Assembly (NCBI GenBank): GCA_035771165.1
Contig: JAWNZC010000265.1
Coordinates: 660,001-724,000 of the forward strand
From: Paragorgia papillata
Lineage: Eukaryota > Cnidaria > Anthozoa > Scleralcyonacea > Coralliidae
Direction of reading: 5' to 3'
DNA length: 64,000 bases
How positions within the stretch are numbered: the stretch's first letter is position 1; every line of letters begins with the position of its first letter. This document shows positions 44,291-54,960 of this stretch, one piece after another. Position numbers and translations under genes: made by a program. The notes beneath the pieces are model-generated. The model searched no databases, was not told the DNA's origin, and saw only the letters and a program-made list of their open reading frames with translations.

Positions 44291-44722
44291 TTTCTCTAAC
44301 ACTTTGCAACACATTATACTTATACTTTGTAACACTTCATTGTTACAAAAGAGAAAGGTACCCCTGCGGTTAGCTGAAGCAATTCTAGGCAGGAGAGACA
44401 GAAAAATATTTATAACAAATAAATAAAAGATAATATTTAACAATTAGACAACGAGCCCGAGTTTTAGTCAATAGTCAATTTCTTTGACTTTTCAAATATT
44501 TAGAGTTAATTTGCTTGCCAGGAGCCAATTGCAGACCTCAATGAGCTCATCATTAACTGTTTTTTCTCTAAATGAATATTAGTCTTGTAGGATGAGCACT
44601 ACATGCCACAACATCATATTATAAATTAATCTTCACAAGGAAAAACTATACTGCAGTAGATGCAATTCACCTTTTGCTCTAAAAGGAGAAATTTTCTTAT
44701 AATATTTTTAAGACAGATGTAC

Positions 44723-44812
44723 CTGGGACATCTACAGAACAAGATTCCACCACCTTGCTGCTAGTACTTCGCTCACTTCCTTCTTCATCCGTTTCGTTTA
44801 AGCGTACTTTTT
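44723..44812 (-). CDS. Upstream exon of the death-domain gene
   Basis: A 90-bp segment between CCTTAATTTTAG and CCCAG|GTACAT with only one open frame, encoding an acidic Ser-rich linker ('VRLNETDEEGSERSTSSKV'). It ends in phase 1, matching the death-domain exon, and it needs a preceding exon ending in phase 1. The MAS leader exon of gene 2 ends in phase 0 and so cannot join it directly; at least one more exon must exist to the right, or this is a separate gene. Confidence 0.6.
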
Positions 44813-45156
44813 CTAAAATTAAGGAAAAACAACAAGTCAGTAAAGTGCATGTGTACATTTACTAATTCTGAAGCTCTATCATTTCAAACGCCAACACTAT
44901 CCTCACCAATTAATTATTTGAATGTTTGCATGATGACAAATTGTAATAACCCTAAACTAATATCTTTATATTTATAGACAATTACACGTCTTCTGTCTTC
45001 TAATGTTGAATTCTTATCATAGCCTATTTGTTTTCTGTTGCATCACCTATCAAATTGTTATCAGTTTGATCTTCTGTTTTAGTTTTGCTATGTAATTTTA
45101 TTTTCAGATCTAATTTTCGTTTAACTTTATCTTGTTTGTAGGTTCAATCAGTTCAA

Positions 45157-48143
45157 TCAGAATGTCATTTCGCGAGATTTGGTTTTTATTTCTTCAATAT
45201 CGTGCTTGGAAAACTTAACGTCTTCGCCGTAGATAGAAAATGGTGCCCAAACCTGTAGATCTCGAAAAATATGGTTTTCATGTTGTTGAAATATGTTCAT
45301 TGTCCTTCTCAAAGCCTCACAAACCGACGTTTCGTTGCAAATTTCATCATAGAAATTTTCCATGAACAATTTTGAACCTTCATCGTGGATAGGCCAGAGT
45401 GTGGCAAAAACGGAGCGAGCACCGGCTGCAAGAAATGCGCGTGCTAGACCAACGACTCCTTCTGAAGAGACATTCCCTCTTCCTGTATGACAACAACATA
45501 GAACAACTAACCGGGCACTTATGGGAATTTCAATAATATCTTCTTCTCTTACAAGATAAGATTCTTCTTTGGGTAAGCCTTGGCTAGTTGAATTAGGATT
45601 AGGAGCAAGAAAAATTTCACCATGCTCTCCGTCCCCATGTGCGGCAATGTGAATTATGCCAGCATTTGGAATTAATTGTAAAACTCGTTGCTTTATCGCC
45701 TTGTCTTCTACTAAAGGTTTAGCGTCAAAAAGCGGTGCAAGGCATTCCACTTCAGCTGTGGCGGATGGGAGCGGTTCCGGTTCAATTTCTCGCCCACGAA
45801 AACTAACTTTGCCAATAATTGGATTTCCAACAAACAATGCAAAACCTAGACTAGCTTCATCTGACTGCTTCATGCTGGCACAAAGAGTATGCAGAGATGG
45901 TGTTATTTGAATACTGTAATTTTGTGATATCGAGAAACCATTTTTATGTTTCAATGCACAAAATGGCATAAAATACAAATATTTGTCAGGAACAATAATT
46001 AGTTTGTTCCCTTTGATAACATTTTTAACAGGATTGATGAGTTTCTGAAACAATTCCTGTAAAATACGAGTATGTTCTTCAATAGGAGGAGGTCTAGCCG
46101 GAGACCTCAGTTTGGCAACGTCAACAGCCAGATCATAACGTTGCACTACTTGCAGTACATTCTTGATTTTCGACTCAGAATCTTGGCGTGTGTTGGGAAG
46201 CAATATGCTTTCGCAAGACTGGGCCTTTTTAGAAAGTATGTTTTCTGAGTTCTCTAATTCACAATTTTCCGCTACTTTATTGGAATCAATAAATTTCTCA
46301 TTCACTAACATCTTGCTACATGGTATTTCCGCAATGTTATGACGACCAGAAGCAGAATTTGAACTTAGTTTAAACAAGGAGGAATCACGATTTAAATGAA
46401 CAGAATAAGTCTGAAGCAACATTTTCAAAATATCGAAAATAAAATTCTCAGGTAAAGTCAGGTCATTATTTCGTTCCAAAACAATGTGTTTAATGTCATC
46501 CACGCCATTTAAAACCCATATATGGAGAAACTTACAAAGATCAAAAGAGTAGTAGAATAAAACAGTGGAACTATTTTTCTTAAGCAGGATACCCTTCTCA
46601 ATATTGTCTATTTCTAATTTCTCTTCATTTTCGTCAATATTTTTCCAGGTCTCGCATGTATAATTGCTCATGTCATCAATCTCTGATTTCTTTCGTTTCT
46701 CGAAAAAAGCATGCAGTGCCTTCGCCTTTCCAAGATCCATAACTAACAATGAGGCTTCAATGCGTGTTAACAAAAGAAAACAATACATTAGAATCACATA
46801 TTGTTGAAAGTATCCACTAGTGAATGATATCTTATTTTGTCAACGCTCAAGTCGAATAAAATCTTATCACCACACATAACAGATCTCTTAAGAAATGACA
46901 CAGAGTTTCTTAAGTTGCTCACATCTTCCCTTTCGCGAGCTACAAACAAATACAGTGACAAGTAAGAGCTCCCTATGTTTCCTAAACAAATGCATTCCAA
47001 ACTTCGATCACCAATTTCCAAACTAATTTTAAATGCTTCTCCAAAACATTTAAGAGATTTTTGAAACTGCCCCATCTTAGAACATGCATTCCCTAAACCT
47101 CCATTGTTACTTGCTATTCCTGACCGATCTCCTATTTCAGTGCTGATTTCTAGACCTTTATTGTAATAGTAAATGGCTTTTTCATGCTGCCCCAATCTAA
47201 GATAAACATTCCCTAAACTTCCATTGTTACTTGCTATTTCTGACCGATCTCCTAATTCAGTGCTAATTGCTAAACCTTTATTGTAATAGTCAAGAGCTTT
47301 TTTACACTGCCCCAAACAATGATAGACATTCCCCAAATTTCCATTGCAACTTGCTATTCCTGACCGATCTCCTATTTCAATGCTGATTTCTAGACCTTTA
47401 CTGCAATAGTAAATGGCTTTTTATACTGCTCCAAACTAAGATAGACATTCCCCAAATTTCTATTGTTACTTGCTATACCTGACCGATCTCCTATTTCAGT
47501 GCTGATTTCTAGACCTTAATTGTAATAGTAAATAGCTTTTTCATACTGCCCCAAATAACGATAAGCAGTCCCTAAATTTCCATTGTTATTTGCTATTCCT
47601 GACCGATCTCCTATTTCACTGCTGATTTCTAGACCTTTATTGTAATAGTCAATAGCTTTTTCATACTGCTCCATACTCAAATAGACACTCCCTAAATTTC
47701 CATTGTTATTTGCTATTCCTGACTGATCTCCTATTTCAGTGCTAATTGCTAGACCTTTATTGTAATAGTCACTCACTTCTTTATACTCTGCCAAACCTAG
47801 ACGCGCATTTCCTAATTTTTCGCAACCTTTTGCTTTGCTTGATTTGTGTTTAACTTCATCTGCAATCTTTTCAGCTTTTAGTGTATATTCTATTGCTTTA
47901 CTATAATGTGAAGTATTAAGATATATTTCTGCAATTCTAAGAAGAATATTCATTCACAAACTCTTTCCCTCAACTAAATTACTTAATAATTTCTCAAGCT
48001 GAAGATAGTACTTCAACATTTCCCGACATTCCTTATTTCCATCACATTTTTGAACAACGGAGAATAACATTAATCCTTTTAACATTAAGTTACCTTGAAG
48101 AAGTTCAATAAATCTATCTACTATAGTAGATAGATCTATTGAA
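45157..48143 (-). pseudogene. TPR-CHAT gene 2, disrupted in its TPR half
   Basis: Close paralogue of gene 3 (61050-64000). The C-terminal 546-codon frame (46797-45157) keeps the whole linker and CHAT domain, with His387 in 'IIHIAAHGD' and Cys436 in 'LVVLCCCHTGRG'. The TPR half is broken four times relative to gene 3 or the repeat consensus: loss of one T in the run at about 46834-46838; loss of one C near 47422 ('CTTTTTATAC' for 'CTTTTTCATAC'); TAA replacing a Lys codon at 47516-47518; and TGA at 47954-47956 before an ATG. Upstream residues 'VDRFIELLQGNLMLKG' match the N-terminus of gene 1. It is probably a recent pseudogene; sequencing error could explain the homopolymer change but not all four. 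Confidence 0.85.
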
Positions 48144-48158
48144 CTTCTTCAAGGTAAA
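48091..48158. repeat. 68-bp near-perfect palindrome at the 5' end of gene 2
   Basis: The two 34-bp arms are inverted copies with one mismatch (T versus C) and no spacer; the centre is CTACTATAGTAG. One arm codes for 'DRFIELLQGN' of gene 2, so the coding start has been copied in reverse on its own upstream side. Upstream of it the gene 1-like N-terminal sequence is lost. Confidence 0.93.
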
Positions 48159-48350
48159 CCATTTCTATGTTTCTGTTTCTCGCTTGAAAAATCTGTTTTC
48201 AGTTTAAAAATATTTATATAGCAAAAAAGCTAACCAAAAACGTGTGCAACAGATGTTTGTACTAAACCGAGGTTTGGTAAAGATAGAGTAGAGGGTGGGG
48301 TGAGGAGTCAAATTGAGCTAGTGTCACAAACAAATTGTCCCCTTCTAAAC

Positions 48351-48834
48351 TACACGCGTAAAAATCTCGCAAGTTGTTACAGCATTGTTGCCTGAACAAT
48401 GCTGTAACAACTTGTTGACATATGTGAACAACATTGATAAATGAACAACATTGTTCATCATTGTTTCAACAAGTAGTTATAGCTTGATGAAACAACAACC
48501 GTTGTTCACGCATGTTGTAACAACCGAAGAACATGTTGATACATCAACCATGTTCACCATTGTTGTAACATTGTTGTTCATCGTTGTTATTTCGTCATGC
48601 TGTTACAACATGTTGTATCATGTGCGAACAACGTTGTTGGCTATAAAAATGTGCTGTTGGAACAACTTGTTCATGACTGTTGATTTATCCGTGAACAAGT
48701 TGTTCCAACCATAAGTGAACAACTTGTTGACAACTTGTTCACGGCGAGCAGCACAACATTGTTCACGGCGAGCAGTACAACATTGTTCACGCCTGTTGAC
48801 AACCGTGAACAAGTTGTGCGTTTTTACGCGTGTA
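48351..48834. mobile_element. 480-bp MITE with TA flanks, filled with GTTGTTCA-type repeats
   Basis: Termini CACGCGTAAAAA at 48353 and its complement ending at 48832, with TA on both sides. The inside is a degenerate mixture of ACAACTTGTT, GTGAACAACATTG and similar words in both orientations. The TA duplication suggests a Tc1/mariner-type origin. A related piece lies at about 49170-49415, ending GGATTTTTATGGGTGTAG. Confidence 0.72.
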
Positions 48835-48944
48835 CACGATAAAACGCCAAGCAAGGAAGTTGCTACAAGGCCGTTTTAACATGCCGTTACCGGGATCCAT
48901 TTGCACTGGTTGTTTCCAGTTTAAGTACTGTTTAATAAACGAGC

Positions 48945-49015
48945 AGGAGTGTTTTATCAGATATAAAGACACGAGGCGAAGCCGTGTGTTTTTATATCTG
49001 ATAAAACACGAACCA
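48945..49015. repeat. Hairpin GTGTTTTATCAGATATAAA, repeated elsewhere
   Basis: Arms GTGTTTTATCAGATATAAAG and its complement around CACGAGGCGAAGCCGTG. The following GTAAGTTCATTGG(T/C)GTAGTA block (49020-49110) recurs at 58341-58425, where a decayed version of the hairpin also precedes it. Confidence 0.75.
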
Positions 49016-49615
49016 CTTGGTAAGTTCATTGGTGTAGTAAGTTTGAAAAATAACCTTGTCTAAGCCGAGAAAATCAAAGCTAAAGTTTATGTAAATCAGG
49101 AGGTATCTTTATCACATATAAAGACACTGATTAAACTTTAATTTTCCTCATGAATTATTAATGAGGTTTTGAACATGTCTGTAATAGGTTGTTGACAACT
49201 TGCAACAAAGTTGATGACGTTAACGGACTTGTGACAAATTGTTGCAACAACTTGTTACTGCTCTGCACTTACGAAATTGCTACAAGGTTGACAACAAGAA
49301 GCTTGCATTGGCTTGATAAAATCACAACTTCTTAACAACTTGTGAACGGGCGTGCTACAAGCTTGTTGCAAGCTCATCTTGTCAACACTGAAGCTGTGGG
49401 ATTTTTATGGGTGTAGATTTGCCGAAATGAAACGACTATATAGGAAAGAAGGAAGGAGGAAAGAAAGGAAATAAATGAATGAATAAATGAATGAATGAAT
49501 AAACTGAAAGTAATAAATGAACTGAAATGAATAAATGAAAATAAAAAACTAAAATAGATTCTTCGTCTTTTTTTGAAATAGTTCTAAAAACAGTACTGAT
49601 ATTTAAATTACTTAC

Positions 49616-49663
49616 TTCACGGCGCATTTTGCCCGCATCAAAACTTTCTTGAGGGGATGCCAT
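49616..49663 (-). CDS. Leader coding exon of TPR-CHAT gene 2
   Basis: An acceptor (CTCGTTCTTTTGCAG) precedes an ATG that opens MASPQESFDAGKMRRE, closed by a GTAAGT donor in phase 0. It matches the leader exon of gene 1 in start, length and phase, which supports a common gene structure even though gene 2 itself is broken. Confidence 0.6.
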
Positions 49664-50034
49664 TTTTGTATACTGGCAAGACTGTTTTTAGCTGCAAAAG
49701 AACGAGAAACAGGTGAACAAAACTGATAAAACCTATTTACTTCAGAAAAAATACTAATAGGGATCGAATTTTGTAAAAAGTATACTAATGATCATAAAAC
49801 TTTATATATAGAATTATCATTCTTATTTGAAATGACAAAATGGCCGCCGCTTAAGGGCTAATTTACATATAGCCTTTATGAAATGGCATCTAATTTTTAC
49901 CAGTAAATATATAGAGGGGAAATATTAAAATGAAAATTCTGGTAATTGAGTATCTCGCCTGCTATTTGCCGACCTCGCTATCAAAGCAACAGCGATTTTC
50001 AAATTATTCACTTAAAATTATGTGAAACCTGTGT

Positions 50035-50275
50035 TGCAACGCTATTTCGAATCAAGTTTCAAGACAGATTGCAACGTGTAACACCCCCTGGTCAGTTTTA
50101 TGAATCAGTGTCGCTTTCCATTGCGAGATAAGTTTCACAAACCGTTGCACGAAGTTGAAGTGCATCCTACTTTGGTGAAAGCTGACTCGCAATACAAAGC
50201 AACACAGGTTCATAAACAAGGGAGTGTTACACGTTGCAATCTGTCTTGAAACTTGTCTCGCAATTGACCGTCTCC
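50035..50275. mobile_element. Hairpin element, about 240 bp
   Basis: Arms containing AGTTTCAAGACAGATTGCAA and its complement (TTGCAATCTGTCTTGAAACT), with ACGTGTAACACCC / GGGAGTGTTACACGT. Just to its right, AAAAAGATGGCG(T/A)CTTGTA is shared with 56058-56125. Confidence 0.75.
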
Positions 50276-50432
50276 AAAAAGATGGCGTCTTGTACATTTA
50301 ACAACAATCGTTTGCGCACATTAATATTGTTTCTTTCAAAGTAATGGAAGATAGTCTTTTGAAAGGGTGAACTTTGGTAAGAATGAAGTTCTTGCTTACC
50401 TAATCCATTTTAATATAAAAAAAAACAATCTT

Positions 50433-52148
50433 TAGGGACCGGTCATTATTTATGGGGACACCGGGGTCGGGTAAAATTGACCCCGGGTCATGAAATTTTT
50501 TGCCGTCATTTGTACGGGCTATGAATTTTTTTTAGTTCGGAAGTGACGGGTCATGAAAATTTGTTGGAGTCTATTGTATTCAAGCTCAGACTGTCTCACC
50601 TGCCAATCGACTTTCAAAACAACAGCCACAACAGTGCTATCAATGCCCACACGCGCGCAACTTCGTTCTGCGAGTTGCGTCGGCAGATGAGTAATTTACT
50701 ATAAATTGCGCTCGCCAGACTGATTTTCTCTAACCAAAAATGAGAAATATATATGCATTTTCCCATCATTTTCTCACAATGTTTCAGGTTTCAAAAGTGC
50801 GATTGTATTTTGTTTAAAAACGTTGGCAGGAAGCGGATCGCTATCCTGCGAACGCTGGTAGGCGTTTCATTGGTTTGACTGGTTTCTTTTGCACTAATCT
50901 GCTTTCAAACGAAAACGGAGACCCCGTATCGAAAACGTATCAAAAGTTTTGCGTCCACACTATCGTTTTCGAATCGTTTTCGCCATTTAGTAAAAAGATC
51001 TACAGGGATAGGAATGAATAGTTCTAGGACTAGATGACTGAAATCAAAATAACATAATCGTGACATCATCGTTTCCCAAAAGCTTCGTTTTTGCCGTCCA
51101 CACTGGTGTAGAAAAACGGCGTCTTCGAATGTCTCCACTCTGGAGAGCGTTTTCGAAACGCTCCGTTTTTGGTCACCGAAGACGCCGGATTAGTGTGGAC
51201 GAAAGCCCTAACCCTATCAAAGTCTCCGTTTTCGTTTGAAAATGGATTAGTGTGGACATGGCCTTATATATATCTACGCCCATTATAGGAAGATAATGAC
51301 AAGATTGATTGATTTGTTATTGCGTTAATACATAATATTATGTATTAGATTGAATGAAAGTTTCCAAGATTCAATGCTCTTCTCTTACAGTACCGTATCT
51401 GCAACATGTTGTAAATATTTGGAAAGAATCTACATCTGGTTTATAGTTTAATTAAGGTTGAGCGGTTTACCGGTTTTATTCGGTTATATTATTAAACCGG
51501 TTTTTTCGGTTTAGGTTTTAGAAAAACCGGAAAACCGTCACATTATTTATTACAATGTTACAATGTATAATTTTGTTTAGTTCTTAAAATTGTTACTATT
51601 AAAAATGAGAAAAGCAAAATAAAATTAAAGTTAGCAAACGTTTTCGCTGAACGTTCGTTTTTTGTTCAATATTTTGCCGTGATTTATGCAGTCATTTATA
51701 ATTATACTGCCAAATTATGACGTCCAGCGCTATTAAAAATTTGAAATTGCGTTCCTTCAATTATTTCAATACTGAAATTGCGTTAGTTTCTGAAATTTTG
51801 AAAAACCGGTTTTACGGTTTAACCGGTTTAGAGTCGGACGGTTTGGCGGTTTTTATTTCAATCAAAACCGCCCAAGCTTATGTTTATAAATTGTTATTGT
51901 TTCAAAGAAGATATTGATTCATTTGACATTTTTGCAGTTTTGCCATATTATAAAAAGAAAGTTTCGCTGTGGAATCGCTATACGTCAAAAGACCGGGCCA
52001 TAAAAATGTTTGCGTTTGTTTGGACGGGCTTCAAACTTTTTACTTCTGCATGGAGCGGGTCACGAAATTTTACTGTCAAATTTTACACGTTAAATTTTAC
52101 TGTCAAGTTTTCCGGCCCGGTGTCCCCATAAATAATGACCGGTCCCTA
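50433..52148. mobile_element. 1.7-kb element with terminal inverted repeats and nested elements
   Basis: Termini GGGACCGGTCATTATTTAT at 50435 and its complement ending at 52146, extending through GGGGACACCGGG (about 31 bp). TA flanks both ends. Inside lie a decayed MITE at about 50900-51265 (GAAAACGGAGAC...GTGTGGACATGGCC) and a block rich in ACCGGTTT at about 51465-51870. Open frames inside carry no recognisable transposase, so it is non-autonomous. Confidence 0.78.
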
Positions 52149-52479
52149 ATTCTTCTGTGATAATTGCTTAGCATATACTGTGGTTGCTATTTATATTTTA
52201 TAAGCAAAAAGCGAAATAAATTAATTCTCAAGGTATTTTCTGTGAAATTTGAAAACAAGAATTACAAAACGAACAGAGATGAATACTGGCGTCTTTGTGC
52301 GCAGCGCTATTGCTTAATTTGTAAACAAACAAAACGCGCAATGAATGTTTAGTATGCACCACGATCCATTTTCTTTTCACTCTTCTAGTAAAACCTTGAT
52401 TTCTGTTATATTTCCAAAATATTGTTTCTCCCTAGCAAGTTCATTAAACATTGCGAAACTGCGCGGGGATTGGTAACCA

Positions 52480-52600
52480 ACAACTTACCGATAATCGGTA
52501 TATGCCGATTAATCGTCCGTTTACTTTAAATAATCGGCCACCGATTAATCGGCTTCAGTAATCGGCAATTTTCGTGATCGGCTCATCTCTAATCAAAATA
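52480..52600. repeat. AATCGGC/CCGATTA-rich repeat
   Basis: Short inverted and direct copies of CCGATTAATCGG recur about eight times. This is the kind of subterminal repeat often found in DNA transposons. No gene. Confidence 0.65.
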
Positions 52601-52602
52601 TA

Positions 52603-52768
52603 GTAAGGTTTGATATACTGCCGAAACAGGGAACGTAGGTCTCTAACGTTTCGAGTGAAGGCCCTTCGTCAGAGAGAAACGTGAGCCTAACGAAGGGCCT
52701 TCGCTCGAAACGTTAGACTCCTACGTTCTCTGTTTCGGCAGTATATCTAACCTTACTATATTTCGATT
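52603..52768. mobile_element. Hairpin element with GACGAAGGGCC...CGAAACGT arms
   Basis: The two arms (AATATAGTAAGGTTTGATAT and GTTAGATATACTGCCGAAAC on the opposite strand) are inverted. Each contains (C)TGACGAAGGGCCTTC-like sequence followed by CTCGAAACGTTAG. A similar CTGATGAAGGTCTGAG...GTCGAAAG lies on the minus strand at about 56225-56275. Confidence 0.78.
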
Positions 52769-52975
52769 GTTGTTTCAACACTGCCTACGCAGCACGCTAC
52801 TTTTATTCACTGTTTGGATTATAACAATTAAAAGACGTGTTTCTATAACTCTATGGAAAACATGAAAAGATTGACACGCCATTTAATACGCCATCATGAC
52901 TCTACACAATAATATAACAATTATAACAATTACAATACTAACAATTAATAATAATAATTACAATTAATAATTAAC

Positions 52976-53425
52976 AATTATTCACCAAGTGGAGGTGAAT
53001 AGTGCTGGATATTCACTGACACTGAGGTGAATAATTGTTTTAGCATATATACCTCATAAATGAAATAACAAGTTTGACATTCTTATATTTTTTGGTATTA
53101 TTATACAAGACACGGCCAATAGCAACTTGGTGTACTCCATATTTGTTGACAAAACAGTTTTTACAACTTTTGAATATATTAATGGTTTGAAAATTCTAAA
53201 GAAACATACCTGTGGACACTCTTGTACTTAATTTTGTTGACTTTTCTCGTTATTCTACAACATCAGCCTTGTTTATCAACAAAATCTCATGCTTCGATAA
53301 ACAAAGCAAAACTGGCTGCCATTTCATTTTGTCCGCAGGAGAAGAGTGCAGGATATCCTGAGCTAGAGGAACCAATGAGATCGCGTAAAAAGCACTATTC
53401 ACCAGTGAGGTATATGCTAATAATA
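52976..53425. mobile_element. MITE with CACCAGTGRAGGTGAATAGTG-type ends
   Basis: The left part (GGAGGTGAATAGTGCTGGA, AGCATATATACCTCA) and the right part (AGCACTATTCACCAGTGAGG, TATATGCTAATA) are inverted relatives enclosing about 340 bp. (TAA)n-like sequence borders both ends. Confidence 0.6.
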
Positions 53426-53744
53426 ATAATTAATAAAAGAATAATAATAATAATAATTACAATTATTATTAATAATAATAATAAATAAATAAATAAATAA
53501 AACAATAAAACACTGGATATATCTTCATTTTCTCACTTCAGATGAAGACTGACTTGAAGATACATACTCAGCACCTCAGCTTGTATTTGCATATATATTA
53601 ATAAAATAAGGTGTCCTCTATGCATGCTCTGATTGGCTGGGCTCCATGCATTTATAAGAGAACAGAATGGTGTCAGCTGGCAAGAAAAGCCTGCCAAGTT
53701 CCAAAACTACCTCACTTTCGGATAGATTTTACTTCTTATTTTAT

Positions 53745-53950
53745 AAAACAAATAAAACATACCGCTCCTGTGCATATGTACTCTTATAAAGGCACGTTTG
53801 ATGTCATTTGAACACAAAATAAGTGTAAAGGGACTCGGCTATTGCCTCTTAATTGCCTCTACTCAACTTCTTTCATGTTTAAATGACTTCAAACATCATT
53901 GCCTTTATAAGAGTACATATGCACGGAGCTTTATGTTTTATTTGTTAAAT
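53745..53950. mobile_element. Hairpin element with 65-bp arms
   Basis: The arms contain TGTGCATATGTACTCTTATA and its complement plus AAACAAATAAAACAT / ATGTTTTATTTGTT, around a 70-bp loop. Confidence 0.78.
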
Positions 53951-54239
53951 ATATATATATATACTCACATGAAGAATCCCTGAGTCAGTCAAATGACGCA
54001 AATTGAGAATCATATTTGTTTATTAGAGCAGTGTGGTATATCCCACATCTCGTCCTTGAGACTGTGGTGCATATATACCTTATTCTGGATGTGCTGGGTT
54101 ATTTGGCTTGACTGTGCTGATGAGCAAAACAGCTGCCTACACTTGCCAAATGACCTAGACACTGCTCGACATAGTTGTCAGTCTGTGCCCAGTAAGACAC
54201 ATGAAGAATCCCTGAGTCAATCAAATGACAAAGATTGAT

Positions 54240-54960
54240 ATATATATATATATAACAGTTTGAATCCTAAAATGTAGTCGTTGCTACTCTGAGTTTCATG
54301 CCTCATGTCTTGAGACGATCTTCAGACAACTGTATGCGATTGACTCAGTTCATTGTGTGACGATGCTAACTTGTTAACGGTTCGTTGATGTGTGACGTTC
54401 ATCCGTCGCGTGCGTTTGAATCTTCCTGCGCTGAATTTGCATTGGTGACAGCATTTCGCAAATATTTCTGATCTTTTATTCAGCGTTCTGCTTTTGTCTG
54501 TTTTCATTATACACAATTTCTCCTTGAGACAAAGGTTACAAGTTACAACGCTTTCCACCAGCCGTAAACGCAGCAGCTCGCTCTACCAAACACATGGTAT
54601 TGAGGATAAACATAACACATTGGTAAAATATATATACTGTATATATATATAACTCGTAAATAATTCATGAAGAACACACAAAGGAAATCAGTAAGGTGTC
54701 TGGTTTGGATATCAGAGCAAAGATATTACATAAATTAAGCAAACTTTTATCACAATTTTCTCTTAAAATACTAAGTTGTTTGAGATGCTATATCAAACAC
54801 TCGGAAGAGTGTTTCATCAGGATATCCAAACACCCGAAAATTTGTTCAAAAACCTCGGCCTCACTTTTCCACAAATGTGGATATCAATCATATCATGATG
54901 AAACACTCGTGACTCGTCCACGCGTATAATATATTACATACTATATATATATATATATAT
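54240..54960. repeat. (TA)n tracts and a GTGTTT..ATCAGGATATCC hairpin
   Basis: TA-rich stretches at about 54238-54252, 54628-54650 and 54941-54960 border fold-back sequence. GTGTCTGGTTTGGATATC at 54695 is mirrored by GATATCCAAACACCC at 54820. Confidence 0.6.
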
